Positions 32,640 through 41,882 of a stretch of DNA of 64,000 nucleotides are shown in pieces. This DNA comes from Natrinema halophilum (GTDB lineage: Archaea; Halobacteriota; Halobacteria; Halobacteriales; Natrialbaceae): contig NZ_CP058601.1 of assembly GCF_013402815.2 (NCBI RefSeq), forward strand, positions 3,906,001 through 3,970,000, given 5' to 3'. The first letter of the stretch is position 1; each line of letters starts with the position of its first letter. The translations under genes and the position numbers were made by a program. The notes beneath the pieces were generated by a model. It worked only from the letters and a program-made list of their open reading frames with translations. It searched no databases and had not been told where the DNA came from.

Positions 32640-34139
32640 TTAGACTGATTCGCTGTCGTCTTCCCCACCACGTTGAGTGAAGAGCCACTCGCTCGTCTGT
32701 GTATATGACCCGATCTGCGCCCCCGGCCGCGTCTCGATCGCCTCGAAGAACCGATTCGTTATGACCTCCTCGACGACGCTGACGATCGACTCGACCTCTT
32801 CTTCGTCGTCCGCGCTGCCAAGGATACCGATTTCGAGTTGTGCACCGGCCATGTCGGCGTGACCGCCGGCGCTGCCGATCCGGTCGAACGCATCCCGGAG
32901 GGTCTCCCCGAGGTCCACGTCAGCGGCCCGCGACCGGGCCGACAGGTATACCATCTCGTCGTTAAACCCGAACACGAGCGTGGTCTCGACGCCCTCCATC
33001 GCGAGCAACTGATCGGCGGCCTGTGGCAACGCGTCGCGGTCGCCGACCCGGCCGACGCTGGCAACTGCTACCGAACCGCGCTGCATCCGGTTTTTGATCG
33101 CCTGCGCGATCGTCTCGAGGGTCTCTCCCTCGAGTGAAGGGTGTTCGATCTGGCGCAAGATCGAGGTGTCGACGTGGGGCCACAGCAGCGACGCAGCCTC
33201 GAAATCCGCGGGCGAAACTTCCCGTGTAAAGTCGTTCGTATCGACCCGGATGCCGTACAGCAACGCCGTTGCGGTCGCCGGATGGAACGCGAGGCCGAAT
33301 CGGTCGACGTACTCGGTAAGGACGGTGCTGGTCGCACCCGCCTGCTGGCGCAGATCGACGAATTCTCCCGGAACCGGACCGCGAGGAGGGTGGTGGTCAA
33401 TGACGATGTCGACGTGGCGGTCCTCCGGGAGCTGGTCGTTGACTCCGGGTCGGGAGTGGTCTACCAGTGCGACGGCTGCGTACTCGTCGAGCGGATCGTC
33501 ACGCCCCATATTCCGAAGATCGAGATCGAGTAGATTGACCATCGCCCGGTTTTCCTGGTGAGAGATGTCGCCGAAATAGCAGGCGTCGGCGCTGAGGCCG
33601 ACCGACTCGGCGATGTCGACCAGTGCGACCGCGCTGGCGATTGCATCCGGGTCCGGGTTATCGTGTGTCACGACTGCAAGCCGGCCGTCGATCGCCGACA
33701 GCCGTTCCCGGAGTTCGATCGCGGTTTCGGCCGCTGGTCGCGTCGTTTGCTCAAGCACCCGACCCGCCATGGCGTCCGTCGGATCGACAGTGTGGTCGGC
33801 GAGTTCCTCGAACGCATCGCGATCAGCTTGCGTCGCGTTCCCGCCCATGTAGGCCACGATCGACGCGTCGGGAAAGCGATCACGCGCAGTCTCGAGCGTG
33901 GCTCGGTTGACGTCGGTGCGATCACCGGCGACGAAAATCACGTCCGGCGGGTCGATGGTCGCGATGGTAGCGTGGTCGGTCGGGTCGGCGCGTCGGGCCG
34001 GGACGCTCTCGTCGCGCAACGTTTCGACGACGCTCTCATCGTCGGTAATTACGAGTAACCGCCCGCCGTCGCGCTCGGATAACTCCTCCGTGATCTGCCA
34101 ACAGATAGTCCCGCAACCGAGCACGAGCCGAAAAACCAT
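32640..34139 (-). CDS. TrkA-N/DHH-DHHA1 phosphoesterase
   Basis: A 499-residue fusion. Residues 1-140 form a TrkA-N Rossmann domain (VLGCGTICWQITEEL) whose glycine motif is imperfect. Residues about 155-330 are a DHH phosphoesterase domain with VTHDNPDPDAIASAVALV, LVDHSRPG and DIVIDHHPPRG supplying metal ligands. The C-terminus is DHHA1 (IGSAGGHADMAGAQLEIG). Relatives hydrolyse short oligonucleotides or cyclic dinucleotides. The nucleotide-binding domain probably senses a ligand. It neighbours the CBS-ParB gene. Confidence 0.85.
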   Translation of the reverse strand: MVFRLVLGCGTICWQITEELSERDGGRLLVITDDESVVETLRDESVPARRADPTDHATIATIDPPDVIFVAGDRTDVNRATLETARDRFPDASIVAYMGGNATQADRDAFEELADHTVDPTDAMAGRVLEQTTRPAAETAIELRERLSAIDGRLAVVTHDNPDPDAIASAVALVDIAESVGLSADACYFGDISHQENRAMVNLLDLDLRNMGRDDPLDEYAAVALVDHSRPGVNDQLPEDRHVDIVIDHHPPRGPVPGEFVDLRQQAGATSTVLTEYVDRFGLAFHPATATALLYGIRVDTNDFTREVSPADFEAASLLWPHVDTSILRQIEHPSLEGETLETIAQAIKNRMQRGSVAVASVGRVGDRDALPQAADQLLAMEGVETTLVFGFNDEMVYLSARSRAADVDLGETLRDAFDRIGSAGGHADMAGAQLEIGILGSADDEEEVESIVSVVEEVITNRFFEAIETRPGAQIGSYTQTSEWLFTQRGGEDDSESV

Positions 34140-34184
34140 GTATCGCGGGTTGCGACCGCGACGGGTAAAAGGTACCGGGTCTCC

Positions 34185-35711
34185 TCAGGCGATGACGGCG
34201 GCTGCCGCCTCGAGTGCGGCGTTGGCGATCGGATCGAACGCCGGTAGGATGAGGACCGTCATGACGGCGGCTACGATTACCGCTGCGTAGAGACCAGTCG
34301 GCTGGGCGAGTCGATCTCGGTCGATGACCGGGTCCTCGATCCAGAGCGCCTTGACCAGCCGCGAGTAGTAGAACAGCGAGAGCGCGCTATTGACGACGAG
34401 CGAAGCGGCGACGACGAGCAGTACCGCATTATCGGCGGCTGCCTCGATCGTCGCGGTGTACAGCAGGTACTTGCTCCAGAAGCCGCCGAAGAGGGGAATG
34501 CCCGCGAGGCTGAACATGAAGACGGCCATCGCGGCGCAGGCGACCGGCGCCTGTTTGGCGAGACCGTTGTAATCTTCGAACGTTCGACCGACGCCCCAGT
34601 ACTCTGCCAGCGCCACGAACAGGAACGCACCCGTGTTCATGAAGCCGTAGACCAGCAGGTGCATCATAGCCGCGCCCATGACGAAATCGGCTGCTCCGGT
34701 CGAGAGGCCCGCCAGCCCGATCAGTACGTACCCGGCGTGGCCGATCGAGGAGTACGCGAGCATCCGCTTTACGTTCTCCTGGGTCGCCGCCGCGAAGTTC
34801 CCGACCGTCATCGTGACGATCGCGAGAATCACGAACGCCCACGTCCACTCGACGCCGATGACGTCCGTCGTCGCCTCGAGCGGGAACGCCGTCGTGAACA
34901 CACGGAACGCGAGCACGAAACCGGCGGCTTTCGAGGCCGACGAGAGGAATGCTGAGATCGGTGCCGGTGCGCCTTCGTAGGCCTCCGGAGCCCAGAAGTG
35001 GAAGGGGACGCTCGCAGTCTTGAACGCGATCCCGCCGATCAGCATCAGGATTCCCAACCCGAGCAGACCGCCCATCTCGCCTGCGTTGCCGAGACCGGAC
35101 GCGACGGCATCGAGCTGCAGTGAACCGGTCGCGCCGTAGACGAGGCTGACCCCGTAGACGAAAATCGCCGAGGACAGCGCCCCGATCAGGAAGTACTTTA
35201 GCCCGGCTTCGACGCTGCCCCGGTTGTCCTTCAGGATCGCGACCAGCGCGTACGATGGCAGGCTCGTCAGCTCGAGGGCGATGAAGATGGTCACGAGGCT
35301 GTTGGCCGCGGCCATCATCGACATGCCCGTCGCCGCGAGGATCACCAGCGAGTAGTACTCGGCCTGGTAGGTGTGATCGCGCAAGTAGTCGTGACTCGCG
35401 ACCGTAACGAGGGCGGTGACGACCGCGATAATGCTCATGAAGTACAGGGCCAGTTGGTCGACGACGAACTGGTCGCCCATGATCTCGATGACGCCGTAGT
35501 TTTCAATTCCCGTCGCGCCGACGCCGGCGGCGGTAAACCAGACGGCGACGGCCAGCGACGAAAGCGAGCCGACGACGGCGGTGCCGGCGAGCAGCGTTCG
35601 ATTCGTCGAGTACGGGTTGATGCTGTCTAGCAGGAACAAGACGAGCGCCGTTCCCGCCAGGATCAGTGCCGGTGCAAGTGCTGCCCACTCGGGGAGTTGT
35701 ACGAACGCCAT
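34185..35711 (-). CDS. nuoN: NADH-quinone oxidoreductase subunit N
   Basis: A 508-residue antiporter-like membrane subunit of complex I. It has the central lysine segment GSVEAGLKYFLIGALSSAIF and about 14 spans, ending in a hydrophobic helix. Its ATG overlaps the nuoM stop (TGATG). It is last in the nuo operon, 45 nt before the convergently read DHH gene's upstream edge. Confidence 0.93.
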   Translation of the reverse strand: MAFVQLPEWAALAPALILAGTALVLFLLDSINPYSTNRTLLAGTAVVGSLSSLAVAVWFTAAGVGATGIENYGVIEIMGDQFVVDQLALYFMSIIAVVTALVTVASHDYLRDHTYQAEYYSLVILAATGMSMMAAANSLVTIFIALELTSLPSYALVAILKDNRGSVEAGLKYFLIGALSSAIFVYGVSLVYGATGSLQLDAVASGLGNAGEMGGLLGLGILMLIGGIAFKTASVPFHFWAPEAYEGAPAPISAFLSSASKAAGFVLAFRVFTTAFPLEATTDVIGVEWTWAFVILAIVTMTVGNFAAATQENVKRMLAYSSIGHAGYVLIGLAGLSTGAADFVMGAAMMHLLVYGFMNTGAFLFVALAEYWGVGRTFEDYNGLAKQAPVACAAMAVFMFSLAGIPLFGGFWSKYLLYTATIEAAADNAVLLVVAASLVVNSALSLFYYSRLVKALWIEDPVIDRDRLAQPTGLYAAVIVAAVMTVLILPAFDPIANAALEAAAAVIA

Positions 35712-37234
35712 CAGAGGTCACCTCCCTGGAGAATCGGATCGACTGCGTCGGTTATCATGTCGAATATCAGGTCCGGGGCCACTCCGAGGACGATGATCAG
35801 TCCCAGTAACACGACCATCGACGCGACGTCGTGGACGGGTGCACGGCCCACGTCGTAGTCGGTCTCGAGTCGATACGGTCCGAACACCGTCCGCTGCATC
35901 GCAAACAGCAGGTAGCCCGCGACGATGACGATGCCAAACATGGCCAGCCCGGTAAACAACGGCGAGTACTCGAGCAGGTCGGAGCCGAACGCGCCGAAGA
36001 AGATGAAGTATTCCGCGGCGAATCCGCTCATAAGCGGGAGTCCCATGTAACCGAACGCGCCGGCGACCAGCACCCCCACCGCGATCGGCATCCGGTCGGC
36101 CAGCCCGGACATGTCAGTGACCATCCGTGTGTGGGTAGCGTTGTAGATGACGCCGACGGCCATGAACATCAGCCCCGAAATGAGGCCGTGGGAGACCATC
36201 TGGAACGTCGCGCCACCGACGCCGAACTGGGTGTAGGCGACGAGTCCGAGGATGACGTAGCCCATCGACGAAACTGACGAGTAAGCGACGATCCGCTTCA
36301 GGTCAGTCTGGGCGAGCGCCAGCATCGCGCCGTAGATGACGCTGATGACGGCGATCGCTGCGATCGGAATCGCGTATGCCTCGACCTGCTCGGGGAACAT
36401 CGTGAAGTTAAACCGCAATAGGGCGTAGGTTCCCATCTTCAGCAAGACGCCCGCGAGCAACACCGAGGCCGGCGTCGGCGCTTCGACGTGGGCGTCCGGC
36501 AACCACGTGTGGAACGGAACGACGGGTACCTTCACCGCGAAGCCGAGGAACATCGCGACGAAGACCGCGGACGCGAACGCCGTCCCGCTGAGGCCAAAGA
36601 GGCCGTCGGGACCGCCCTCGAGCATCGCCGTCGTGATTTCCGGCAGCGCAAAGGACGTGACGTCGCCGAGGCCGAAGACCAGCGCGATGAACGCGCCGAA
36701 CATCACGAGCGATGCCACGTTCGTGTAGACGAAGAACTTGATCGCGGCGTACTTTCTGCGCGGGCCGCCCCAGATGCCGATCAACAGGTACATCGGGATC
36801 AGGACAGCCTCCCAGAAGACGAACCAGAGGAAGAAATCGAGCGCGGTAAAGACGCCGATCAGGTTGGCTTCGATGAACAGGATGAGACCGTAGAACTGCG
36901 ACTCGCGCTCGTCGATCGGCGTCCACGAGCTGACGATCGCTAGCGTACAGAGGATCGTCGTCAGGACCACCAGCGGGAGGCTAATCCCGTCCAGACCGAC
37001 GAACCACGAGATCGTGTAGTCACCGAGTTCGATCCACGGTACCCGCGATTCGAACGCCAACTCGCCGTCGAGCAAGGCGTTGCCGCTGCCGTCGAAGGCG
37101 GCGAACAGCCAGAGGCTCAGCGCCGCCGGAACGAGGCTAATCGCAAAGGCCAGTTTGCCAGCGATTCGATTTGGCGCGACGAACGTTACCAGCGCGCCCA
37201 CCAGTGTCACCGCGATCAGTATTTCGATCATCAT
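35711..37234 (-). CDS. nuoM: NADH-quinone oxidoreductase subunit M
   Basis: A 507-residue proton-pumping subunit. It shows FFLWFVFWEAVLIPMYLLIG, YAAIKFFVYTNVASLVMFGA and HTWLPDAHVEAPTPASVLLA. The start chosen is ATG 37234, whose ATGA overlaps the nuoL stop. A GTG three codons earlier and an ATG one codon later are alternatives. Confidence 0.93.
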   Translation of the reverse strand: MMIEILIAVTLVGALVTFVAPNRIAGKLAFAISLVPAALSLWLFAAFDGSGNALLDGELAFESRVPWIELGDYTISWFVGLDGISLPLVVLTTILCTLAIVSSWTPIDERESQFYGLILFIEANLIGVFTALDFFLWFVFWEAVLIPMYLLIGIWGGPRRKYAAIKFFVYTNVASLVMFGAFIALVFGLGDVTSFALPEITTAMLEGGPDGLFGLSGTAFASAVFVAMFLGFAVKVPVVPFHTWLPDAHVEAPTPASVLLAGVLLKMGTYALLRFNFTMFPEQVEAYAIPIAAIAVISVIYGAMLALAQTDLKRIVAYSSVSSMGYVILGLVAYTQFGVGGATFQMVSHGLISGLMFMAVGVIYNATHTRMVTDMSGLADRMPIAVGVLVAGAFGYMGLPLMSGFAAEYFIFFGAFGSDLLEYSPLFTGLAMFGIVIVAGYLLFAMQRTVFGPYRLETDYDVGRAPVHDVASMVVLLGLIIVLGVAPDLIFDMITDAVDPILQGGDL

Positions 37235-39279
37235 ACGAACCACCCTCCGAGAGCGCCGAGAATCAACAGCAAGCCGATGAATCCCGCCACTAGCAACGCC
37301 GCGTAGTTAGTCACGATACCGGTTTGCAGTCGTTTCATCCAGTTACTACCGAAGAGGCTGATCGTCGACGTCCCGTTGACGACCCCGTCGACGACGGTCT
37401 GGTCGAACCGATCCGCGGCTCGAGAAAGCGGGAGCGTCAGTCCCTCTGCGAGCCACACCTGATACTCGTCCTGATAGTAGTTACTCCGCAGGACGTGGTA
37501 CGCACCGCCGAGCTTTTCGGTGTGGCGGGACGGTTCGGGCACGTTGTACAGCGTGTGAGCCGCGAACGCGCCGGCCAGCGCCAACCCGAGCGACAGGCCC
37601 GCACTGAGCAGCATGGTCGTGGTTGCGGACCCGATCGCGCCCTCCTCGAAGGCCACCGTCTCGTGGTACTCGTGGTAGGTCAGTCCCTCGACGTAGCCGT
37701 ACTCGCCGTCGAGCCAGAACTCGAGGAACGTGATGTCTGCGTGGAGCAATTCGGCGACGGGGGCGAGGTTGACGAACCCGGCGACCGTCGCGAGGAGTCC
37801 GAGGACGACTAGCGGCACCTTGATCGAGAGACCGACCGGGTGCGGATCTTCGGCCGTTTCCGTCCGGGGGTCGCCGTGGAAGGTCAGGAAGACCATCCGG
37901 AAGGTGTAGAAGCCGGTGAAAAACACCGCGATCAGTCCCATCGCGTAGGCCGCGAGGATGACGGGTTGCTCCAACCCGACCGCGAGGGCGTCAAACAGGA
38001 CCTCGTCTTTCGACCAGAAGCCGGCGAAGGGGACGATCCCCGCGAGCGCGAGTGCCCCTGCGAGAAACGTGTAGTACGTGACCGGCGCTTTGTCCTTCAG
38101 GCCGCCCATCTCCCACATGTCCTGTTCGTGGTGCATGAGGATGATGACGGCACCAGCGCCGAGGAACAATAGCGCCTTGAAGAAGGCGTGGTTCATGAGG
38201 TGGAAGACCCCGGCGACGTAGCCGCCGACGCCGAGACCGAGCATCATGTAGCCGTACTGGCTGATCGTCGAGTACGCCAGCACCTGCTTGATGTCGTCTT
38301 TGACGACGGCCATCGAAGCGGCAAAGAGCGCGGTAAAGCCCCCCACGAAGGCGATGATCGCCAGTGCGGTCGGCGACAGCGCGTAGTAGCCGAACATTCG
38401 TGCGACCAGGTAGACGCCGGCCGCCACCATCGTCGCTGCGTGGATGAGCGCCGAAACGGTCGTCGGGCCTTCCATAGCGTCGGGCAGCCACGTGTGGAAG
38501 GGGAACTGCGCGGACTTGCCCAAGACCCCGCCGAGGACGAGAAGCCCGGTGATCGTCACCCACGTCTGGGCGTCGAATCCGAACAGCGTCATGCCGTCGT
38601 CGATGGCCGTTCCGGCGGCGGTCACGAACGATTCCTCGCCGGCGAAGCCGACTGTGCCGAACGTCGCCGCGATGGCGACGACCCCGATCAGGAAGAAGTA
38701 ATCGCCGAACCGGGTTACAAGAAACGCCTTCTTGGCGGCCGACGGGGCCGATTCGGTGCGGAACCAGAACCCGATCAGCAGGTACGAACAAAGCCCGACG
38801 AGTTCGAAGAACATGAACGCCATCAACAGGTTGTCCGCGAAGACGAACGCGAGCATGCTGAACGTAAAGAGGCCGAGTTCGGCGTAGTACCGCGGCAGCC
38901 CCGTTTCACCCTCGGCGTTCATGTATCCGAGGCTGAAAACGTGGACGAGCAAGGCGACGAGCGAGACGATCACCAGCATGAGCGCCGATAGGGGATCGAT
39001 CAGGACCCCAAACGAGAACGCGACACTGTCGACACCCGTTTCGCTGGCGGCAGTGCCGGCGGTCCACTCGTATAACGTCGTGTGGTGTGCGTTGCCGCCC
39101 GCGACGGCCGCGAACATCACAAGCGAAATCAGGAGCGACCCTGCCGTCGCGACGATCCCCGGAATCGCGCCCTTCTTCGGCAGGTACGTGCCGAAGAGAA
39201 GCGTGACCGCGAAGGCCACGAGCGGGAGCACTGCGATCGCCGGTGCGAATCCAAACGGTCCTGTTGCTGTTGCAGCCAT
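37231..39279 (-). CDS. nuoL: NADH-quinone oxidoreductase subunit L
   Basis: The 682-residue largest antiporter-like subunit with the long lateral helix at its C-terminus. Conserved stretches are FFELVGLCSYLLIGFWF, FPFHTWLPDAMEGPTTVSAL, and LFAASMAVVKDDIKQVLAYS. It begins 1 nt downstream of the nuoK stop. Confidence 0.95.
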   Translation of the reverse strand: MAATATGPFGFAPAIAVLPLVAFAVTLLFGTYLPKKGAIPGIVATAGSLLISLVMFAAVAGGNAHHTTLYEWTAGTAASETGVDSVAFSFGVLIDPLSALMLVIVSLVALLVHVFSLGYMNAEGETGLPRYYAELGLFTFSMLAFVFADNLLMAFMFFELVGLCSYLLIGFWFRTESAPSAAKKAFLVTRFGDYFFLIGVVAIAATFGTVGFAGEESFVTAAGTAIDDGMTLFGFDAQTWVTITGLLVLGGVLGKSAQFPFHTWLPDAMEGPTTVSALIHAATMVAAGVYLVARMFGYYALSPTALAIIAFVGGFTALFAASMAVVKDDIKQVLAYSTISQYGYMMLGLGVGGYVAGVFHLMNHAFFKALLFLGAGAVIILMHHEQDMWEMGGLKDKAPVTYYTFLAGALALAGIVPFAGFWSKDEVLFDALAVGLEQPVILAAYAMGLIAVFFTGFYTFRMVFLTFHGDPRTETAEDPHPVGLSIKVPLVVLGLLATVAGFVNLAPVAELLHADITFLEFWLDGEYGYVEGLTYHEYHETVAFEEGAIGSATTTMLLSAGLSLGLALAGAFAAHTLYNVPEPSRHTEKLGGAYHVLRSNYYQDEYQVWLAEGLTLPLSRAADRFDQTVVDGVVNGTSTISLFGSNWMKRLQTGIVTNYAALLVAGFIGLLLILGALGGWFV

Positions 39280-39280
39280 C

Positions 39281-39586
39281 TTACCACCTCATCGTCGTTG
39301 GAACCGTGACGTCGACGTCACGGAAGTTACGGTACAGCACTAGAATGATCCCGAGTCCGACGGCCACCTCCGCGGCAGCCAGCGCCATCGTAAACAGCGC
39401 GAACAACTGCCCCGTCAGGTTACCGTGATAGAACGCGAACGCGATCAGGTTGATGTTTGCCGCGTTCAACATCAGTTCGACGGACATCAGGAACAACAGT
39501 GCGTTGCGACGCGTTAGCAAACCGAACAGTCCGATACAGAACACCGCCATCGACAGCAGCACGTAATACTGCACGTCGACGGTCAT
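39281..39586 (-). CDS. nuoK: NADH-quinone oxidoreductase subunit K
   Basis: A 101-residue three-helix subunit of the membrane arm. The conserved glutamates lie in FLMSVELMLNAANINLI and MALAAAEVAVGLGI. Its ATG overlaps the stop of the upstream nuoJ2. Confidence 0.94.
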   Translation of the reverse strand: MTVDVQYYVLLSMAVFCIGLFGLLTRRNALLFLMSVELMLNAANINLIAFAFYHGNLTGQLFALFTMALAAAEVAVGLGIILVLYRNFRDVDVTVPTTMRW

Positions 39587-40029
39587 CGGAACTCACCTCC
39601 GGCGTCCGCGGACCCGGTGTCGCTGCCGTCGTTGGATTTCGTTCCGCCGTCCGCGACGGTCGGCGTCGATCCCTCGCTGCTCGAGGCCTCACCGGTGCTC
39701 GAGAGTGCAGCGACGGGTTCGCCACCTTCCTCGCGTTTGGCGAGAACGAGCGACGCGTCGAGTGCGGCGTCGAGTGCGACGGCGACGAGCAAGACGGCGG
39801 CGAGGAACGGTTCTGTGCCGCCGATCTGCTGCAGTTCGTGGAAGCCGAACAGCGCGTAGCCGAGTTCGGCCGTGATCGAGACGCCGTCCGGGAAGCCCGC
39901 TCCCGCGGCCGCGGTCATCGGCTCGAACGTCGTGTTCAGCGTGATGAGTGCCATCACACCGAACAGACCGACGGCGAGCAATCCCGGAACGAGCGTCCGG
40001 CCGAGTCGGAGTTTCGGGCCGGTCGTCAT
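39583..40029 (-). CDS. nuoJ2: NADH-quinone oxidoreductase subunit J, C-terminal part, with hydrophilic tail
   Basis: A 148-residue protein holding the later membrane helices of NuoJ (LVPGLLAVGLFGVMALITL; PFLAAVLLVAVALDAALDA). About 45 Ser/Gly/Asp/Glu-rich residues follow at the C-terminus. NuoJ is encoded by two genes here, as is usual in haloarchaea. The ATG overlaps the nuoJ1 stop. Confidence 0.85.
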   Translation of the reverse strand: MTTGPKLRLGRTLVPGLLAVGLFGVMALITLNTTFEPMTAAAGAGFPDGVSITAELGYALFGFHELQQIGGTEPFLAAVLLVAVALDAALDASLVLAKREEGGEPVAALSSTGEASSSEGSTPTVADGGTKSNDGSDTGSADAGGEFR

Positions 40030-40304
40030 GCCTGTACCACCTCGTCTGCGTCGGCGTCGGATTCGTCGCGCTGGGTCAGCATAACGGCGAACGTGATGAG
40101 CACGAGAACCCCGCCAACGTAGACGAGGACCTGCATCATGGCGACGAATTCGGCCGCCAGCATCACGTAGTGGGCCGCCACGCTCAGCAGCGCCACACCC
40201 AGCAGGAGCGCCGAATGCCACGGATCCTGCACGAGTACGACACCCACCGCGCTGGAAAGCGTGACGAACGCGAACAGCGCGAACGCGATCAGCTCGTAGT
40301 TCAT
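40026..40304 (-). CDS. nuoJ1: NADH-quinone oxidoreductase subunit J, N-terminal part
   Basis: A 92-residue protein with the first three NuoJ helices, including the conserved AAEFVAMMQVLVYVGGVLVL segment, whose pi-bulge helix moves during turnover. An acidic tail follows. It starts 39 nt after nuoI and overlaps nuoJ2 by 4 nt. Confidence 0.9.
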   Translation of the reverse strand: MNYELIAFALFAFVTLSSAVGVVLVQDPWHSALLLGVALLSVAAHYVMLAAEFVAMMQVLVYVGGVLVLITFAVMLTQRDESDADADEVVQA

Positions 40305-40343
40305 AGTTGTTGGTAGTGCCCGTTTGCGGGACGGGCGGACCCG

Positions 40344-40805
40344 TTACTGATAATCGACCTCCCCGTCACCCTCGCCGACCCACGCACCTCGGTCCGGTTC
40401 GCGGGAGGCGAGCGGATCGATGTCCTTGTACCACGGTACCGCCTTCAGTTGCTCCTTGTTGTACACGAAATCGTGTTTCGTGTCAGCCGTGAACTCGAAG
40501 TTCTCCGTTAACAAGATGGCGTCGACGGGACAGACTTCCTCGCACAGTCGGCAGTAGATGCACTGTCCGATGTGAAGGTTGTACTGTTCGCCGTTTCGCT
40601 GCTCGTCCATAACGATCTGGATCGTGTCGTTCGGACAGACGTTCTCGCACTGGCGACACCAGATACACCGCTCCTGGCTGAACTTATGGACGCCGCGGAA
40701 TCGCGGCGAGACGTCGGGTGCGGTCTCCGGATACTCCACCGTGAAGGTAGAGCCGTCTAGCGCGTGCTTCATCGTCGTTGCCATCGATTTGAGTATGCCG
40801 ATCAT
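40344..40805 (-). CDS. nuoI: NADH-quinone oxidoreductase subunit I (2x[4Fe-4S])
   Basis: A 153-residue ferredoxin-like subunit with two four-cysteine motifs, CIWCRQCENVCP and CIYCRLCEEVCP, binding the clusters that feed the terminal N2 centre. The start is ATG 40805, overlapping the nuoH stop; the open frame upstream lies within nuoH and is not used. Confidence 0.95.
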   Translation of the reverse strand: MIGILKSMATTMKHALDGSTFTVEYPETAPDVSPRFRGVHKFSQERCIWCRQCENVCPNDTIQIVMDEQRNGEQYNLHIGQCIYCRLCEEVCPVDAILLTENFEFTADTKHDFVYNKEQLKAVPWYKDIDPLASREPDRGAWVGEGDGEVDYQ

Positions 40806-41881
40806 GCTATCAGCCCCACAACCGCCGCGGTCAAGACGAGATTGGCGAACGCGAGGACGAGCAGTCCCTTCCAGCCGATCTCGATCAGTTGGTCGATCCG
40901 CACACGGGGAACCGCCGAGCGCAGCCACTGCGTCGCGAAGAACACCGCCCAGATTTTGATGAGGAACCAGACGATGCCCGGGAGGATCGGCCCGGCGGGT
41001 CCGCCGAGGAATATCGTCGCGATGATCGCACCGCCGAGGAAGATGTGGAGGAACTCCCCGAGGTAAATCAATACGAAGTAGACCGAGGAGTACTCGGTCT
41101 GGTAGCCCGCGACGATCTCTGTCGGTGCCTCCGGTGTATCGAAGGGATTGCGGCCGACCTCCGCGAAGTTCGCGACGAGAAACAGGACGAACGCGAAGGG
41201 GTTGACCAGCGCGTACCACGTCGGTATCGAAACGCCGGCGATCTCGATCAGCGTCTCGTGTTGTGCCGCGACGATTTCACCCATCTGCAGCGTGCCGGCG
41301 AAGATTACGACCGACATCCCGGTAACGACCAGCGGAATCTCGTAGGCGATGTTCTGTGCCACAGCACGAAGCCCCCCGATCAGCGAATACTTGTTAGACG
41401 ACGCGTAGCCGGCCATCACCAGGCCGATACTTGCGATACCCGAAACCGCGAAAACGTACGCGAGTCCGACCTCGGGATCTGCGAGGTGGATCCCGCTCCC
41501 CATCGGTATAACCGCGAATCCGAGCAGTGCCGACCCTGCGACGACGATCGGCGCGAGGTCGTAGGCCGGTCGGTCCGCGTTCTCGGGAACGATTAATTCC
41601 TTCGACAAGAGCCTGACAGCGTCGGCGACGATGATACCGATTCCGGCCGGACCGAGCCGGTTGACTGCGATCCGATCGGTGAACGCGGCCGTGATCTTTC
41701 GCTTGGCCCACGGCCCCGCAACGCCAGTCATCGCGAGCATCAGGGTCCCGACGAACGCTGCCGCGAGAAATGCTGCAACCAGTTCACCGGCAAATCCGAA
41801 CTGGTCGAGCCCGGTCAACTCTCCGAGTCGCTCCGGAAGCAAGACGGTGTCTTGCAGCGGAACGGGTGTCAGTCCGGTCAT
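40802..41881 (-). CDS. nuoH: NADH-quinone oxidoreductase subunit H
   Basis: A 359-residue membrane subunit forming the quinone-entry region. Typical segments are VNRLGPAGIGIIVADAVRLL, RNPFDTPEAPTEIVAGYQTE and VPRVRIDQLIEIGWK. It begins 1 nt after the nuoCD stop and overlaps nuoI by 4 nt. Confidence 0.95.
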   Translation of the reverse strand: MTGLTPVPLQDTVLLPERLGELTGLDQFGFAGELVAAFLAAAFVGTLMLAMTGVAGPWAKRKITAAFTDRIAVNRLGPAGIGIIVADAVRLLSKELIVPENADRPAYDLAPIVVAGSALLGFAVIPMGSGIHLADPEVGLAYVFAVSGIASIGLVMAGYASSNKYSLIGGLRAVAQNIAYEIPLVVTGMSVVIFAGTLQMGEIVAAQHETLIEIAGVSIPTWYALVNPFAFVLFLVANFAEVGRNPFDTPEAPTEIVAGYQTEYSSVYFVLIYLGEFLHIFLGGAIIATIFLGGPAGPILPGIVWFLIKIWAVFFATQWLRSAVPRVRIDQLIEIGWKGLLVLAFANLVLTAAVVGLIA

Positions 41882-41882
41882 C

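Noticed and set aside
34659-38991. Long plus-strand frames opposite the nuo genes
   Set aside because: They are antisense shadows of conserved complex I subunits; GC-rich codon bias keeps such frames open.
40026-40029. Frameshift splitting nuoJ
   Set aside because: The two-gene form of nuoJ with an ATGA overlap is usual in haloarchaea, so this is not a mutation.
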